A stretch of DNA of 64,000 nt from Pomphorhynchus laevis (Eukaryota > Acanthocephala > Palaeacanthocephala > Echinorhynchida > Pomphorhynchidae): assembly GCA_012934845.2 (NCBI GenBank), contig WNNJ02001796.1:121328-185327 (forward strand), in the 5' to 3' direction. The notes under the pieces were generated by a model that saw nothing but the letters and a program-made list of their open reading frames with translations, was not told the origin of the DNA and searched no databases. Position numbers and translations under genes: made by a program. Within the stretch, counting starts at the first letter, position 1. Every line of letters begins with the position of its first letter. Shown here piece after piece: positions 43,146 through 55,249 of this stretch.

Positions 43146-43324
43146 CTAATGATGTATTTCCTCTGAAAAAACTATCTAGTATCTTATTCTAATGCAAAGT
43201 ATATTATTTATTATCCATCCATAAAAATTTGCCACTTAAGAGTTTAAATTTATTCTTTATATTATTGTGTTGATTTATATATTTTACTATTTTCTGCTTG
43301 ATGTTATTTTTATAGTAATCTAGT

Positions 43325-45895
43325 TTAAAAATATGTATCTATTAAATTATTTAAATGATTTTGAAGAAAGCCAATATCATTACATATTGTTGCAATTCTT
43401 AAAATTTCATTATTTAATGTATTATATTTTATATTATATGGTATGCATGAATGCTCATGCAAAAATATGTTTCTTGTAAATTTAAATATGTCATCTTTAC
43501 GATATAAATTAATAGTAGTTTTAGTTAATGTTAATTTAATGTTCATATCTAGACATACACCTTCTTTATCATTAATATTGGTTTTGTTAAGAATAAGGCT
43601 TTCTGGATAAATGTGCTCACTAATTGAATAAAAATTATTAGAATTAAATACACATATATCATCAATGTATCGAAACATATATTTCATATATTTATATTGT
43701 TTAGATTTAGTTTTTACACAGTTATGAAGAAATTCATATTCTATAAAGCTTAAAAACAAGTCAGCTATAATTGGGCTACTATTATCACCCATTGGAACAC
43801 CTTTTACTTGTCTAAATATAGATTTCCCTACTTTCTTAATAATTTTGATTTATCAAAATATTTCAGGATTCTATTAATTCAATTTTATCCATATATTTAT
43901 ATTTATTTGATGGTTTAATTTTTGTTAGATAGGCGTTATAATTATTATAACATATATATGTATATCTTTTTCCGAATATAAGGTTAATTAATTTTACTAA
44001 CTCTTCTTTAATATCTACTAAATCTAGATTTGTATAAAGCGTACTAAAATCGTATGTATTTATATTCTGAAAATTTATTCCTTTTGTGTATTCTAAAAAT
44101 TCTTTTGTAGAATTAATACTGAAATAGTGTTTTATACCAGTATTAATTTCGATTACCCTACAATATATTTTAAAGTGTGCTTTTATTACTTTAAGTATTT
44201 TATTCATATAAACCGAAAGCGGTTTTAATGTACATTTAAAAGCACTACATATGAACCTAGGTTTTATTGGATTTTTATGTAATTTTGGATTTCAATATAA
44301 TATAGGTATAGTTTTATTATCTAATTCAACCTTTATACCCTTTTTATCCATTATAGAACAGTGACTTGTAATAATTGTTTCTAAACTCAACTCACTAAGT
44401 TCATTTGCTGGATTTACATTTAAATCATTAGAATTAACCTCTTTCACTAGTATATCATAATAAAGCTTTTTGCATATGAATACACAAGTTATTACTAGCT
44501 TTATCAATAGTTGTTATTATATAGTTATCCTTTAATTTAGTAAGTTCTTTATACATATCTTTATTAATTTTATCTTTCCTTTTATAATTGTTTGGTTTTT
44601 TCATTTCATTTTTAATTTTATCAAATATATAATCTTTCCGAATTTTTATCTTAGATATATTCGAGCTTTTACTATTAATCAGCTTACTAAAGTAATCATT
44701 TAAGTTATTATATAACGAACTGTAAATTTTATTTTTGTCGTTGTTATTATTTAATCTATATTTATACCCTTTTGATAGCAGCTTTCTTAATTCACAATTT
44801 TCAATTAATTCTAGATTATGGGTACATATATGTTCATTTATTTTATCAAAACTAAGACTTTTACAATTGCATTCTGTTTCCATTATGTTTCTAATATTAT
44901 CGTTACATATTGATTTTAATTCTTTTTTATAATTTCAAATTTTTCGTCCTAATTGTGGTAGGAGTTTATACTTTATTTTAGGAATATATTTACTTAAATC
45001 TGATCATATTATTTCTTTACTTTTAGAATTATTTAAAAGTCCGGCTATATTTATGTTATCTATACATTTATTAATGAAGTTTATGGTTAATGTATATTTT
45101 CTATTGTTATTATTTACATTTATTGTATGATTATAGTATTTTGTATTACAATAACTGTCTATTATACAACTTAGCCTATCATAGTCGTTAATTAATTTTT
45201 GATTTATTGAACATATGATATCTTTAGAAAAACTTCTTATATTTACATAAAGATCTTTTAGCTTATTATCACTTAAAAGTTGTTTTAATATTTCTAATTG
45301 TTCATTTATATACATATCTTTTTTTAATATTTTTAACTTTATTTTTCCTATTCCTTTTATCGCCATGACTTCTTGGCTTGCGTTTAACCGGATTATTATA
45401 ATATAGTTGTTTATTATGTATTATACTACTTCTGCCAATTCCTTGTACCACGTCATTCAATCCTAATGGGTACATGGAATTAAGCGTTTTAATCCAAAAA
45501 TTTTCTTTTTCTAATAGTTTTTGATTTAATATTGAAATGTTTTCTTCGATAATATGTTCTAAAATAAATAATTTACAGTTTTTAATATCATGTCCTATTA
45601 ATCTCATATGTTTATGAAATATAGTTTGACTATTATGCTGTATATTATATATGTGTTACCTAAACCTAGTTTTTAACATTTGATATGTTTTTCCTATATA
45701 TTGCAATCCACATGTACAACATTGTATAAGATACACTACACCTGCGGTATTGCAGTTAATTATTATTAATATTTAACGGAAAACATTTGTTTGTCGTATT
45801 ACTTACGATACAATTATTATTTATAACATCACAAACTATACAATTTTTTCTGTTACATTTAAAAGATCTAAAATTGAAATCATTAGTACTTACGT
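43325..45895 (-). pseudogene. Copy D nuclease-RT ORF, broken into frames
   Basis: Motifs are as in copy B, with YDFSTLYTNLDLVDI for motif A, GVPMGDNSSPIIADLF for motif B and FRYIDDICVF for motif C. About six frame breaks or stops separate the open pieces, including the TGA in place of the Trp codon before NPKLHKNPI that copy A also has. The GIY half is frame-shifted near 45770. Confidence 0.8.
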
Positions 45896-46009
45896 ATTTT
45901 TCCAATATTGTTGAGTACATGTAACTTTTAAGTCATAATTTTTAACGTTGCTTTTTCGGTGTCGCCACCTAGTTTAGTTGACTCAGACTAAACTTACAAC
46001 GGGCCATCC

Positions 46010-46150
46010 AGCAGCATCTGACAGGGGGCTGCCCTGCTTAAGGCGGTTGCAGGCTGGAACAAGATCTATAAAGATCTACCACCTTCACTCCACGCGCTAC
46101 GCGACCTAGCTATTGGCCATTACCTGGTCTCTTAAACGTGATCACGTGAA
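46010..46150 (+). mobile_element. LINE 3' coding fragment
   Basis: Encodes LLKAVAGWNKIYKDLPPSLH then ALRDLAIGHYLVS and stop, the WNxLP box that ends many CR1/Jockey-group proteins. Only this end remains. Confidence 0.5.
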
Positions 46151-46489
46151 GCAGTTTACATTTTAAAGTGTAAACACATTGGGATGCAAACTTCTCCCTT
46201 TTTTAAGAATTAATAATTCATGCTTGTTTGAAAATAAGAAAAAATAATAGTAAAGTCGTAACCAATAATACAATTTTAAAAATATTTAAAATTGGTTTAT
46301 TTTTAAATTTATTAAATTTGAAATTTTAGCAGCATCGACCTGATTATCATCGACCTGTATTATCTTTATGCATTCATTAAGTAGGATGATTTAAATTTTA
46401 TCAATGACTAGATTAAAAGTTATTTAATTTTTATTTGTTAATAAAGATTAGAAATGAAAAATCTCTCACTCGTTGGATCCTTAATGGAT
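46151..46489. other. Spacer without recognised feature
   Basis: AT-rich; no gene or repeat assigned. Confidence 0.4.
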
Positions 46490-47230
46490 ACGGCATGTAT
46501 AATAGTAGTGAACGAATGTGCTGAGTAAACAACGGTTCAGGATTTCTTACGAAATACGGCATTTATACTAAATGATGTTGCTTGATAGACTTGACTTCGA
46601 TTCACGACTTTCAGTCACCATGTCACTTTTAGACGACCACTTCAGCATCGAAATGATGAGTACCCGGCAACACTCATCAGTAGAATGAGGTACACACTGG
46701 TAGTTTCGGTTGCCTGTGTGACATTGTGAATAAAGACGTTTCCGACACTTTGCTTAATTGTCTGAGGCTTACGCTCTTTACCAGATCGAATTACTGTGCG
46801 GACCATCCTTAATCACAAAGCATATGTTGTTGCTGAAACACTAGGCAGAGGTTGTGCGAACCATCCTCAAACACTAGGCAGTGGTCGAGTGCAGCGACAA
46901 TTCAGCAACAACCTCTGCCTAGTGTTTAAGAATTGTCCGTACAACAATTCGATCTGGTAAAGAGCGTAAGCCTCAGACAATTAAGCAAAGTGGTCGAAAC
47001 GCCTTTATTCACAATTTCACACATGCAACCGAAACGACCAGTGAGTACTTCATTCTACTGATGGGTGTTGCCGGGTACTCATTAGTCGTCTAGAAGTGAC
47101 ATGGTGACTGAAAGTCTTGAATCAAAGTCCAGTATAACAAGCAACACCATTTCGTATAAATGGCGTATTTTGAAAGAAATACCGAACCGTTGTCTACTCA
47201 GCACATTCGTGCACTACTATTATATATATT
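46490..47230. repeat. Long inverted repeat 1, arms about 340 bp
   Basis: Left arm about 46495-46840 and right arm about 46895-47228 are inverted copies at roughly 85% identity, with a short spacer. Shared landmarks are aatgtgctgagta, cccggcaacactcatcag and gtttcggttgc. Each arm holds, in sense, GAAAC, 22 nt, then CTGATGA or CTGATGG, enclosed by GCAAC/GTTGC. The repeat family probably derives from a Penelope-like end. Confidence 0.75.
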
Positions 47231-47235
47231 TGTTA

Positions 47236-48490
47236 GTGCGGAAAATCGCTTGAAACTGTGGTCAAGTAGCCAAAACTGGCTACGATTGATTTTTAATCCA
47301 TATTTGCTGCGAAATAACTGGACTTCGATCATCAGCTCAATCAATAAAATGTATCACTCCGAGAAGTTCCTAACCACCCAGCAGTCATCGTCAGTTGAAT
47401 GAATTGGTTAGGTTGCGTTTCGACTGCTTGTGTGATAACTGTGATAACTGTATATAAAATATATGTGATTAGTATACTTTACTAGTTTACTAATCACATA
47501 TATTGTAAATTTGTATTCGAATAATGGATCCTAGTCATCAATTTAACGAGAATTTAATTATATATAATATAATTTGTTATATATAATTTGTTGTTACATC
47601 TGCCCTGGGACACCCAAGGAGATTGAGAATCGGATTTGTGCAGCTAACGCAGCGATGCGTTCTTTGTAAAGGTCTGTCTTGGTGAAGCGGGAGTTGAGTT
47701 TACGGGTGAAGCTTTCGGTTTACCACGCAATTTTCGTTTCTATCTTAACCTATGGTCATGAGCTTTGGGTTATGACCGAAAGGATAATATCCCGGATGCA
47801 GACGACCGAAATGAGGTTTATTTGTGGTATGACCGTCCTTAGTCTTAGAGATAAGGTTAGGAATTCGGTCATCCGGGATGGACATGGAGTGAAGTCGCTG
47901 CTTCTCCACATCGAAGAAAGTCAGCTGAGGGGGCTAGGACACGTTCTGAGAATTCTAGGGATCGCCTTCCTCGGAGGGTTTTCCAGGCCGGACTCTTTGA
48001 AAGAGACATCGAGGTCGACCTTTATACCGGTGTGGAGATCAAATACCAAGACTGGCCGAAGGCCGCCTTGGGGTATCTTAAATAGAACTCTGGTCTGTCG
48101 CCAATGATCGCGATATCTGGAGTAGTTTGGTATATGCACTGCCACACACGGACCAGTGGTTGACAATAAAAAAATTTAATATTTTTTGTTTTTTCTTGTA
48201 AAGAAATTGTTGTTATATATAAAGCTCAGGTGCTTTATGCCATTGCACTTCGTCTAGCATCGTGATGAATTGCAGGTGTCTTTACAGTTATCACAAATGC
48301 AGTCGAAACGCACCCTGACCACTTTATCCGACTGACGATGACTGCTGGGTGGTTAGGAACGTTTCGGAATTTTGCATTAGAATGATAGAGCTAATGATCG
48401 AAGTCCAGTTATTTAGCAGCAAATATGGATTAGAAATCAATCGTAGCCAGTTTTGGTTCCTTGACCACCGTTTCAAGCGATTTTTCTTCA
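47236..48490. repeat. Long inverted repeat 2, arms about 210 bp, enclosing a LINE piece
   Basis: 47236-47460 and 48283-48487 are inverted copies (aaaatcgcttgaaac ... agtcgaaacgca). They begin ten bases after inverted repeat 1 ends. Each arm holds GAAAC, 22 nt, CTGACGA, enclosed by AGCAGTC/GACTGCT. Confidence 0.75.
47600..48165 (+). mobile_element. LINE C-terminal fragment (Rex/RTE-like family)
   Basis: Encodes ENRICAANAAMRSL, then VKRELSLRVKLSVYHAIFVS, LTYGHELWVMTERI and VKSLLLHIEESQLRGLGHVL. This is the widespread post-RT region best known from fish and invertebrate LINEs. One stop before VKREL and a decayed C-terminus. It lies in the spacer of inverted repeat 2. Confidence 0.75.
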
Positions 48491-50670
48491 TATCCATGTA
48501 AGAATCGCCTACCGGGGTTTCTTAAAAACTTTTCATTATATTATCAATAATGAAACTAATAGAATTGGTTATATACATTATATATAGATATATTTTTTCA
48601 TTTCACTTATTAATTTCGTTCAAATATTTAAATATTTTACTTTTTTAAATTTATAATCATATTCTGAGATATACTGAGATTATTTATTATGTTTAATTTA
48701 TAAATAATTTGATATACGTAGACTTAGAGTTCTGATTTGATTTGCAACGAAGGACTCGTTCTCAAATCAGATATTATCAAAGATTATACAATTTACATTG
48801 CCTAATATCGGATTATGGGGTAAAATAACCACAATGAGTCATGTAATCAAAACTTTATTATAAGATCTGATACAGAAATACACTTTAGAAATATCGCCTC
48901 TAATCAGTGATTAATTTTTCGAAGAATTTTAACTGTCTTAAGTGAATACAATGTTTGGTTGGTCGCATCTATTCTCAAAGTGCAAGAGACTAACGATTAT
49001 GTGGTCTTAAAAGTGGATTAGTCTGATCCGTAATACTTAATATATGTCGCCTCAGATCACATTTGTAAAAATGTATTACTTGAATTCATATTTGTGGGGT
49101 TTAGTAAACGTGTAGTTGTTGAATTTAAAGCATATATTGAGCCATTGATGTTTATTTTATCACCAATTATAAATTTCGTTCAAATATTTAAATATTTTAC
49201 TTTTTAAATTTAAAATCAGATACTGAGATATGGAAGAATCCTATCGTTTAAATGTTTTTAGCCTGATTTTATATTTGATAAAATTTAAAGTTAGAAATAC
49301 GAAAATACTTACAATTTTTGAAGACTGAATGATATCACAAATAGTGGGTCAACACATTCAATCAAATTGTAATCTAATTGTCTTAAAAGCAAAATTCAAA
49401 AAATAGAAATACAGTCGATAAAATTTCATACAGATTCTGGACAGCGTACAACTCGTTATAAAGATCGTGAAATTGACGTAGAAAGTTGTTATTCAATTGT
49501 TTTTATCAACTTATTTTTAAAAAATCATTTTAGATTACTATTTAACAAATGAAGAAAACAAAAGGCAAAAGTAATAAACATTTAATTTTACAGTCCACAA
49601 GACACAAATGAAATCAATATAATTTTTAAATGAAACATAATACTTTAAAAAAACAAAATAAAATTAAAGAAAAACACATTTACTGAAATTTAATAAGTAA
49701 AAAATCAAAATCATAAAACCAAGAATCAGATCAGTTAACAGAGACAACGCATCTTTTACTGTAATTCCAAATTTTCAAATTTTAAAGATTATAATTATCT
49801 ACAAATTCAAAAAAAATTGTTTTTTTTTGCTTACAAAAACAAAAGAGATACTGAAGATATAAAAATGTGATAAAATTGAATATTAGGAATATTTAATTCA
49901 GAGTTATATTCCAAGTTATATTTAGACGTTTACTAACAAACAAGTGCTCCGAAACGGGATATAAAAAAATTAGTTAAAATAAATTCTACTTGAAAAGCAA
50001 TTTTTGGCACGTTGGAACAAACATTTGACATCATTCATTTTTATATGTTAACGTTATTTTAAAAGTACTTTTCCAAACAACTTAGATTTACTTGATTAAC
50101 TTGATTAACTTGATTTACGTTAATCCAAAAGTATTTTTTCAAACAACTTAGACTTACTTGATTTCAACGTATTTAATTTTTAATAATTTTTTATCTCATT
50201 TCTGTTTTTAAGTCAATACATGGATTAAAAGACTTAATATTTCATGTCAACTGAATTATAAACTGCCAATTTAGATTAATCGAAATACTTAAATATATTA
50301 CGAACACGTGGTGAACTATAATTTCTGTTAGATATAGGGTTGAAGAACATAGGTCAATCGACTTTTATTCATTCTGATATAATCAAGCAATGATATGTAA
50401 AAAAATGCAAGAAATAAAATGAATCCCAGATGCTGGGACGATCAGATCTGCATTTGTTAAGCAATTACAAATGTGATATTACATGTGATACTACATGTGA
50501 TACATGTAATCTAAAACAATAACATACCAAGACTTTGGGCAATTTCAAGTTGTGGGATGTCCAATTGTTTCGCATGAGTTTGTAAAAGCCTATCTCAAGA
50601 ATAGCTGCCTATAAAACCTAAAAATAGACAGGTTGTCGCATCGCTTCCGAACTCTCAGGTGGCTTACTTT
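48491..50670. other. 2.2-kb stretch, little recognisable
   Basis: A direct repeat of about 62 bases, 48611-48675 and 49168-49233 (atttcgttcaaatatttaaa...). Diverged Naiad termini near 48715 (+) and 49727 (-). Short acttgatt repeats lie at 50085-50165. No gene is seen. Confidence 0.5.
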
Positions 50671-50674
50671 CTGT

Positions 50675-50721
50675 TGTGCCGCAGTGCTGGCGCCATTCCT
50701 CGGCGCCAGCACTGCGGCACA
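50675..50721. repeat. Perfect GC-rich 20-bp hairpin
   Basis: Left arm 50675-50694 (tgtgccgcagtgctggcgcc) and right arm 50702-50721 pair perfectly around attcctc. The arms are about 75% GC in an AT-rich neighbourhood. ggcacagtg then repeats directly at 50716 and 50726. Confidence 0.9.
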
Positions 50722-50799
50722 GTGACGGCACAGTGATCTACGCTGAGGAACGTAGATCCAGCGAACACTGAACAATTCTGTAAGCTTCTTGACAATGCC

Positions 50800-51720
50800 G
50801 TGATGCGGGCGATGAAAACTATTGCATCAATCCAACTGTCGACGTGAACACGAACTCAAGTTGAGCTCCCCCTAAAAATGGGCAGCCATGACATTAGGAG
50901 CACAAGTAATAAAAGATCCGCCGGCTTTGCATCACGCGTTCTCACATTAACCGCTTTTGTCAACCAGGAGGATTTGATTACCTTTTCGGGATTTGTCAAC
51001 GCAAAGCATATACATGTACTACACTGAGCAAACGTAGAACATCGGACAACGTCCACAAGACAACATCAAATATCATTCAATATTGAGTGTGTTGAAGAGA
51101 AACAATCTAATAGGTACTGGAGATGAGCGGACAAGATACAGACTAATAACAGTATCACAGCTACATGCCAATGCTGGGTTACAATGAGCCCTAAATCAAA
51201 GTATTGGCCTCGCCATTACTGACCAAGAATTTACAATTCTTATAAGAATGTGGTTAGGACTACAAATTACTCCAAATAACTACAGTTGTAGTCGATGTTT
51301 TCGGACTGCATATTCTGAGAAGTTACATGCACTAACATGCAGTTACGACGGTTATCCAAGAATGCTCCATAATTGCATCCATGACGTCGTTCTCCATGCG
51401 ACAGAATAAGCAGGAATGCATATGGGCTACGAGGATCTCAACCTAGTATATTACCTACAAGAATGGTCAGCAGATATCATAATATACCGATATCCTTCAG
51501 ATTCGATAGAAAGCATTTGGCCAGTCAGCTTATGTGTCCTGTTACGCAGCTTCGCCAAAAGCATCTTCAGTCGAAGATAGGAAATATTGAGCTAAAATGC
51601 TTGAGGCGGATTATAACTTTATACCTGCGGTCATGGTGTGCAACGGTGGCTAGAATTTTGAAGGATAAAAAATTATTAGACGTATCTATTGATTCTTAGC
51701 TATCCAATTATCTCTACCAT
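50800..51720 (+). mobile_element. Relic of a restriction-like-endonuclease LINE, C-terminal part
   Basis: 51195-51420 encodes GLAITDQEFTILIRMWLGLQ, then a Cys-His motif (CSRCFRTAYSEKLHALTCSY) and HNCIHDVVLHAT. After a stop comes LQEWSADIIIYRYP where a nuclease core is expected. The order resembles the post-RT region of R2/NeSL-like elements such as the one at 8.5-8.8 kb. Higher GC than its surroundings. The N-terminal half is not recognisable. Confidence 0.5.
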
Positions 51721-53035
51721 ATAGCCCCGCATTCGCAAGGATCTTATAACAAATCTCGATAGCACTAATGATTGCTATTGGGGTCACGCGACCGGGTCTT
51801 TGGCCATTCACGTCCACAAAGTCAGACTTCTGAAATTTTTCCGAAGCGACAAATATATGAAGAATCGCAACTTCTGGTGAGCCCTTAGACAGTTTGGAAG
51901 ACGAGGTCAGGCCGTATTAAAGCAATTTCATCAAAACTTCGGATAATGAAAAGATAAAACCGATGATTCACACATTCACGACATTTGCTGAGGCCTTTGG
52001 AAATTCAATGTGCGCAAGAAGCCAATCCGACAACTTCATGTCTATCAAAATATGATGGGATATATTCTGCTAGTGATGATCTCATACAAAAATACAAAAG
52101 ATTGCTTCTACAAAATTGCTTCTCCATTGTGGTCGTATAACCACACGACCAGCAAGGAAATGACAATTTTTCCTAACATTTTGGAAAAAAATCACTTTTC
52201 CACACTGGTTAAAGGCATTGGATAACATTGCAATTCGCAATTGTGTAATTCTTGTTTAGACATTTTTGATAAGGCTACGCAAAAGGTAATTGGGAAAAGA
52301 CAATGAATTTGGGATATTTTGTATTTTTCTCCATTGTGGTCGTATAGCCAACCACACGACCAGCAAGGAAATGGCCGTTATAAGATCGTTGTTATCAGTG
52401 AGACATGATAATCGATGATTATCATGATAATCATAATCGCCAGTCATCACAAAAGAACAGATAGTACGTAATTTTACATTAAACAATCACCAGCTTGAAA
52501 TCACCAGTTGACATTTTGTTAAAGCATTGGTTTGGCATTTTACATTATAATGAAATGTGCAGAACGAAGTCTTATAACAGAATGTCATAAGTAAGTTATA
52601 ACTAGTTAATGTCTTCAGTTATAACAAAATGTTATAACTGAAGACATTTTGTAAGCAATAACTTTACAATAAGCAGATACGATAAGCGATTAAGAACTGT
52701 GATATGATAATTTAAAAATCTAATCGTAACCATTTAATCTATTAAAAATCTAATCCATTTAGTATTTAAAGAAAATGCATTTAGCATTTAAAGAAAATTA
52801 ATTGATAACTTAGATAAGTTAAGCGAAAAGTTAAAAATGAGTAAGTTATTAGCCAATAATAGGTAAATGAAGCATCAATAATTGGAAGATCCAAATGATG
52901 CACAAGTGGATTGGAGCAGGCATGTATTTTAATGGTGTTTATTTACTAGCGCATTAACTAGATTAATGATTACAGATTAACTAATCTGCTACTTATCAGA
53001 GGCTGATCATTAAAAATGATCATAAAATTGGGTTC

Positions 53036-53036
<1 letters not shown>
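51721..53036. other. Spacer with local direct repeats
   Basis: 52118-52175 and 52325-52378 share tctccattgtggtcgtata and ccacacgaccagcaaggaaa. A hairpin catgataatc/gattatcatg lies at 52403-52426. No gene is seen. Confidence 0.5.

Positions 53037-53106
<70 letters not shown>
53037..53106. repeat. (TA)n microsatellite
   Basis: Seventy bases of uninterrupted AT dinucleotide repeat. Confidence 0.95.
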
Positions 53107-53109
<3 letters not shown>

Positions 53110-53170
53110 CTCACCAATATTTCCAGCAGTTTGTCTTTGAGAAAATAAACAACAAAGTTATTTATTGAAC

Positions 53171-53175
<5 letters not shown>

Positions 53176-53219
<44 letters not shown>
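53176..53219. repeat. (TA)n microsatellite next to Penelope-like end
   Basis: Forty-four bases of AT repeat that directly abut the 3' end of the Penelope-like fragment at 53220. Confidence 0.95.
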
Positions 53220-53220
<1 letters not shown>

Positions 53221-53885
53221 TCGGATTTTAAGTCAAACCGGAAACACAAAGATATCGTTTTATTCAAGCTTTCGACCAACTAGTGGCCTTCTTCAGGAAA
53301 ATAATATCTACAATTGTAAAAATATAAATATAACAGCATAAATATATGATAGCATCTTAAATGTTGTTCTTCACCAATTTCAGTGCACCTATCACTTCAC
53401 TGTTTAGCGATCTATCAGTCATTAATTGTGCTATCCAATAGAGTTCCTTACGCTTTCTTTTAGCAGTGTTGGGAATATTTCCCTCAATTACTGCAAGTGA
53501 AATTTCATGTGTTGGATTTTTAATGAGGTGTGATGCCAGTCCATCTGCATTTATACGACAGGCTTTAATATCCGCTCTACGGTTGTTCATCCGAACTGAC
53601 ATCTTATTTCCGCTTTCCCCTACATATTGTGCATGACAGACTGTGCAAGTGCCTAAATAAACCGAATTTTGTGTCTTACAGTTATTGTTACCCCTGATTC
53701 TATAAGTTAATTTTGTAGTGGAGCTTGTGAATGTTTTTGAGTTATTCATTATCTGACACGTTTTACACCGTTTATCTCCACACGGTACATTACTACCAAT
53801 GTCAGTGGAATGATTAGTTGTGACATAAAAATTAACTTCTTAGGTTATATCCAGATTTGAAGAAAATTAACGGTTTACGTTCAGG
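53220..53885 (-). mobile_element. Penelope-like element 3' fragment with C-terminal GIY-YIG nuclease
   Basis: On the minus strand 53749-53357, extended upstream to about 53870, the frame encodes CGDKRCKTCQ (Cys motif), SVYLGTCTVCHAQYVGESGN (GIY-YIG core), LASHLIKNPTHE and the Glu segment RKRKELYWIAQLM, then stop. This C-terminal-type nuclease belongs to classical Penelope groups, not to the Naiads. No RT remains, so the copy is 5' truncated. The 3' UTR carries a hammerhead-like core (53263-53298) and ends in a (TA)n tract, which was probably the target. Confidence 0.8.
53263..53298 (-). other. Degenerate hammerhead-like core
   Basis: Sense order CTGAAGA, GGCCA-ctagt-TGGTC stem, GAAAGC. Hammerheads of Penelope-like ends have CTGATGA, a GGCC stem and GAAAC, so two core positions differ. 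Confidence 0.5.
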
Positions 53886-54760
53886 GGGACACTTGTCATT
53901 AGTAATTTCTCTAAATTCTCTAAATATATATATATGAGTATACAATATATTGATGATAGATGGATTAGTAAAATAGTTAAGCATTTAAAATGCTCTGATA
54001 AACAAAATTAAAGTTTGTTATAGCAGAAAAATGCCAAAAATTAAAAGCAAACAACATGGTATTGTATATCAAATACCTTGATCAGTTAATGTCTTTCCTT
54101 TGATCAGTTAATATATAAATATGATATTAATGGAATGTCTATTAAATATTACATGGAAATATAATAAATCATATTTTTTAAAAATCGTAAAAATAGATTA
54201 TAATATAAATGTGTAAATATCGCAATGAAAATAAATTATGTATTATTTATTAACTATTACATGCGTTATAGTTATTATTTGGTTTACATTTTGTAAAATA
54301 TGCATGAATATTAATTCTCATTATTCAAATCATGCATCTGTTAACTTTGCTTCATTTTCAAATTTTCTCAGGCTAAAGGAATTAACACACAGTTATCTAC
54401 ATCGGACGCTACTTCCTAGAGCCATAATGGGCCTAACAACCTGTAACTTATATTTTAATTATCCACTTCAAGCAAGCTTATGCATACAAATGGTGTTTCA
54501 TCAAAAAGGTTTTGGACTATAAGCCAAAATATATTCAACTCATATTGCAGCTATCAGCGACAATCAGCGATTAAAGCTATAAATGGACTTATCGGCAGCC
54601 ATCAATGATTCAACATCTAGCAATAGACTTCTCGACATCTTTGTTTCCATGAAACACCCACATTGAAACACCACATTGAACAATTTAATTGCACAATATT
54701 TTTATCCAATTGCACGTTCGAATTATTGGCGATGAAATTTTTAATCAGACGATTTTTAGA
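53886..54760. other. Spacer without recognised gene
   Basis: AT-rich; the open frame 54238-54522 has no recognisable features beyond a hydrophobic start and is probably chance. Confidence 0.35.
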
Positions 54761-54870
54761 CGATGTATCCGAATAAGGATAAGAGGTCATCAGGATGAAC
54801 GGCTATTTAATCAGGTTTCACCCTTATTCCTCAAACCAATACCACAGCTTGGCCAAATAAATACAAAATC
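54755..54870 (-). repeat. Degraded Naiad-type terminal segment
   Basis: gatgtatccgaataaggata, then a version of the structural motif (cggctattt ... ggtttcacccttattcctca) with both helices decayed. Confidence 0.6.
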
Positions 54871-54946
54871 GTTAATCATTTTACTGTAAATTTCCAATTT
54901 TATTGTAAATTCCATTTGTATACAAAAAGATAAAATTCTCTATACT

Positions 54947-55066
54947 CATTGAAACGGAAGGTGCTCGGGGTCACTGTTAAATTATCAAAATCGAAATGGC
55001 AAGCCGCCCAGCATGAGGTAGAAAATTTATTGAATTTTCGATTCCAGTTTGGAATCATCAGAAATC
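54947..55066 (-). repeat. Penelope-like end repeat 1 with hammerhead-like core
   Basis: About 85-90% identical to 56215-56335. In sense (minus) it contains CTGATGA, stem TTCC-aaact-GGAA, tc, GAAAA at 55061-55032. Confidence 0.7.
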
Positions 55067-55249
55067 TGAAACAGGTAAAATCTGAAACAGGATTTAAAAG
55101 AAAAATGGGGGAACAAAGATGCACGTTAGGTAGGTCCTCACGTTGTGCTGCCAGGTCTACGACTGTATTAGTAAACTTTACAAAGAACGATGCTCAATCA
55201 CGATTTAGAATTAAACGGTAGACATCATTCTCATTTAAGCCCGGCTTGA

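Larger units (their letters stand above)
42845..45905 (-). mobile_element. Naiad-type Penelope-like element, copy D
   Basis: Sense is the minus strand; 3' terminus tagactcagttagctgattt at 42845-42865. In sense order: Cys motif and GIY-YIG (about 45895-45302), a central region (45366-45004), CxC linker and RT N-terminus (44883-44292), motif A segment (44207-43863), motifs B and C (43792-43325), and the terminal structural motif (43070-43150). Its 5' end reaches further than copy B and matches the acgtaagtactaa stretch that precedes the Cys motif in copy A. Confidence 0.85.

Noticed and set aside
46690-46720. Active type II hammerhead in the inverted-repeat arms
   Set aside because: The 22-base linkers lack clear stems I and III and a UH cleavage site, so only the shared order and covarying stem are reported.
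54238-54522. 94-codon frame with hydrophobic start
   Set aside because: No family recognised and the hydrophobic stretch is expected from AT-rich sequence; left as spacer.
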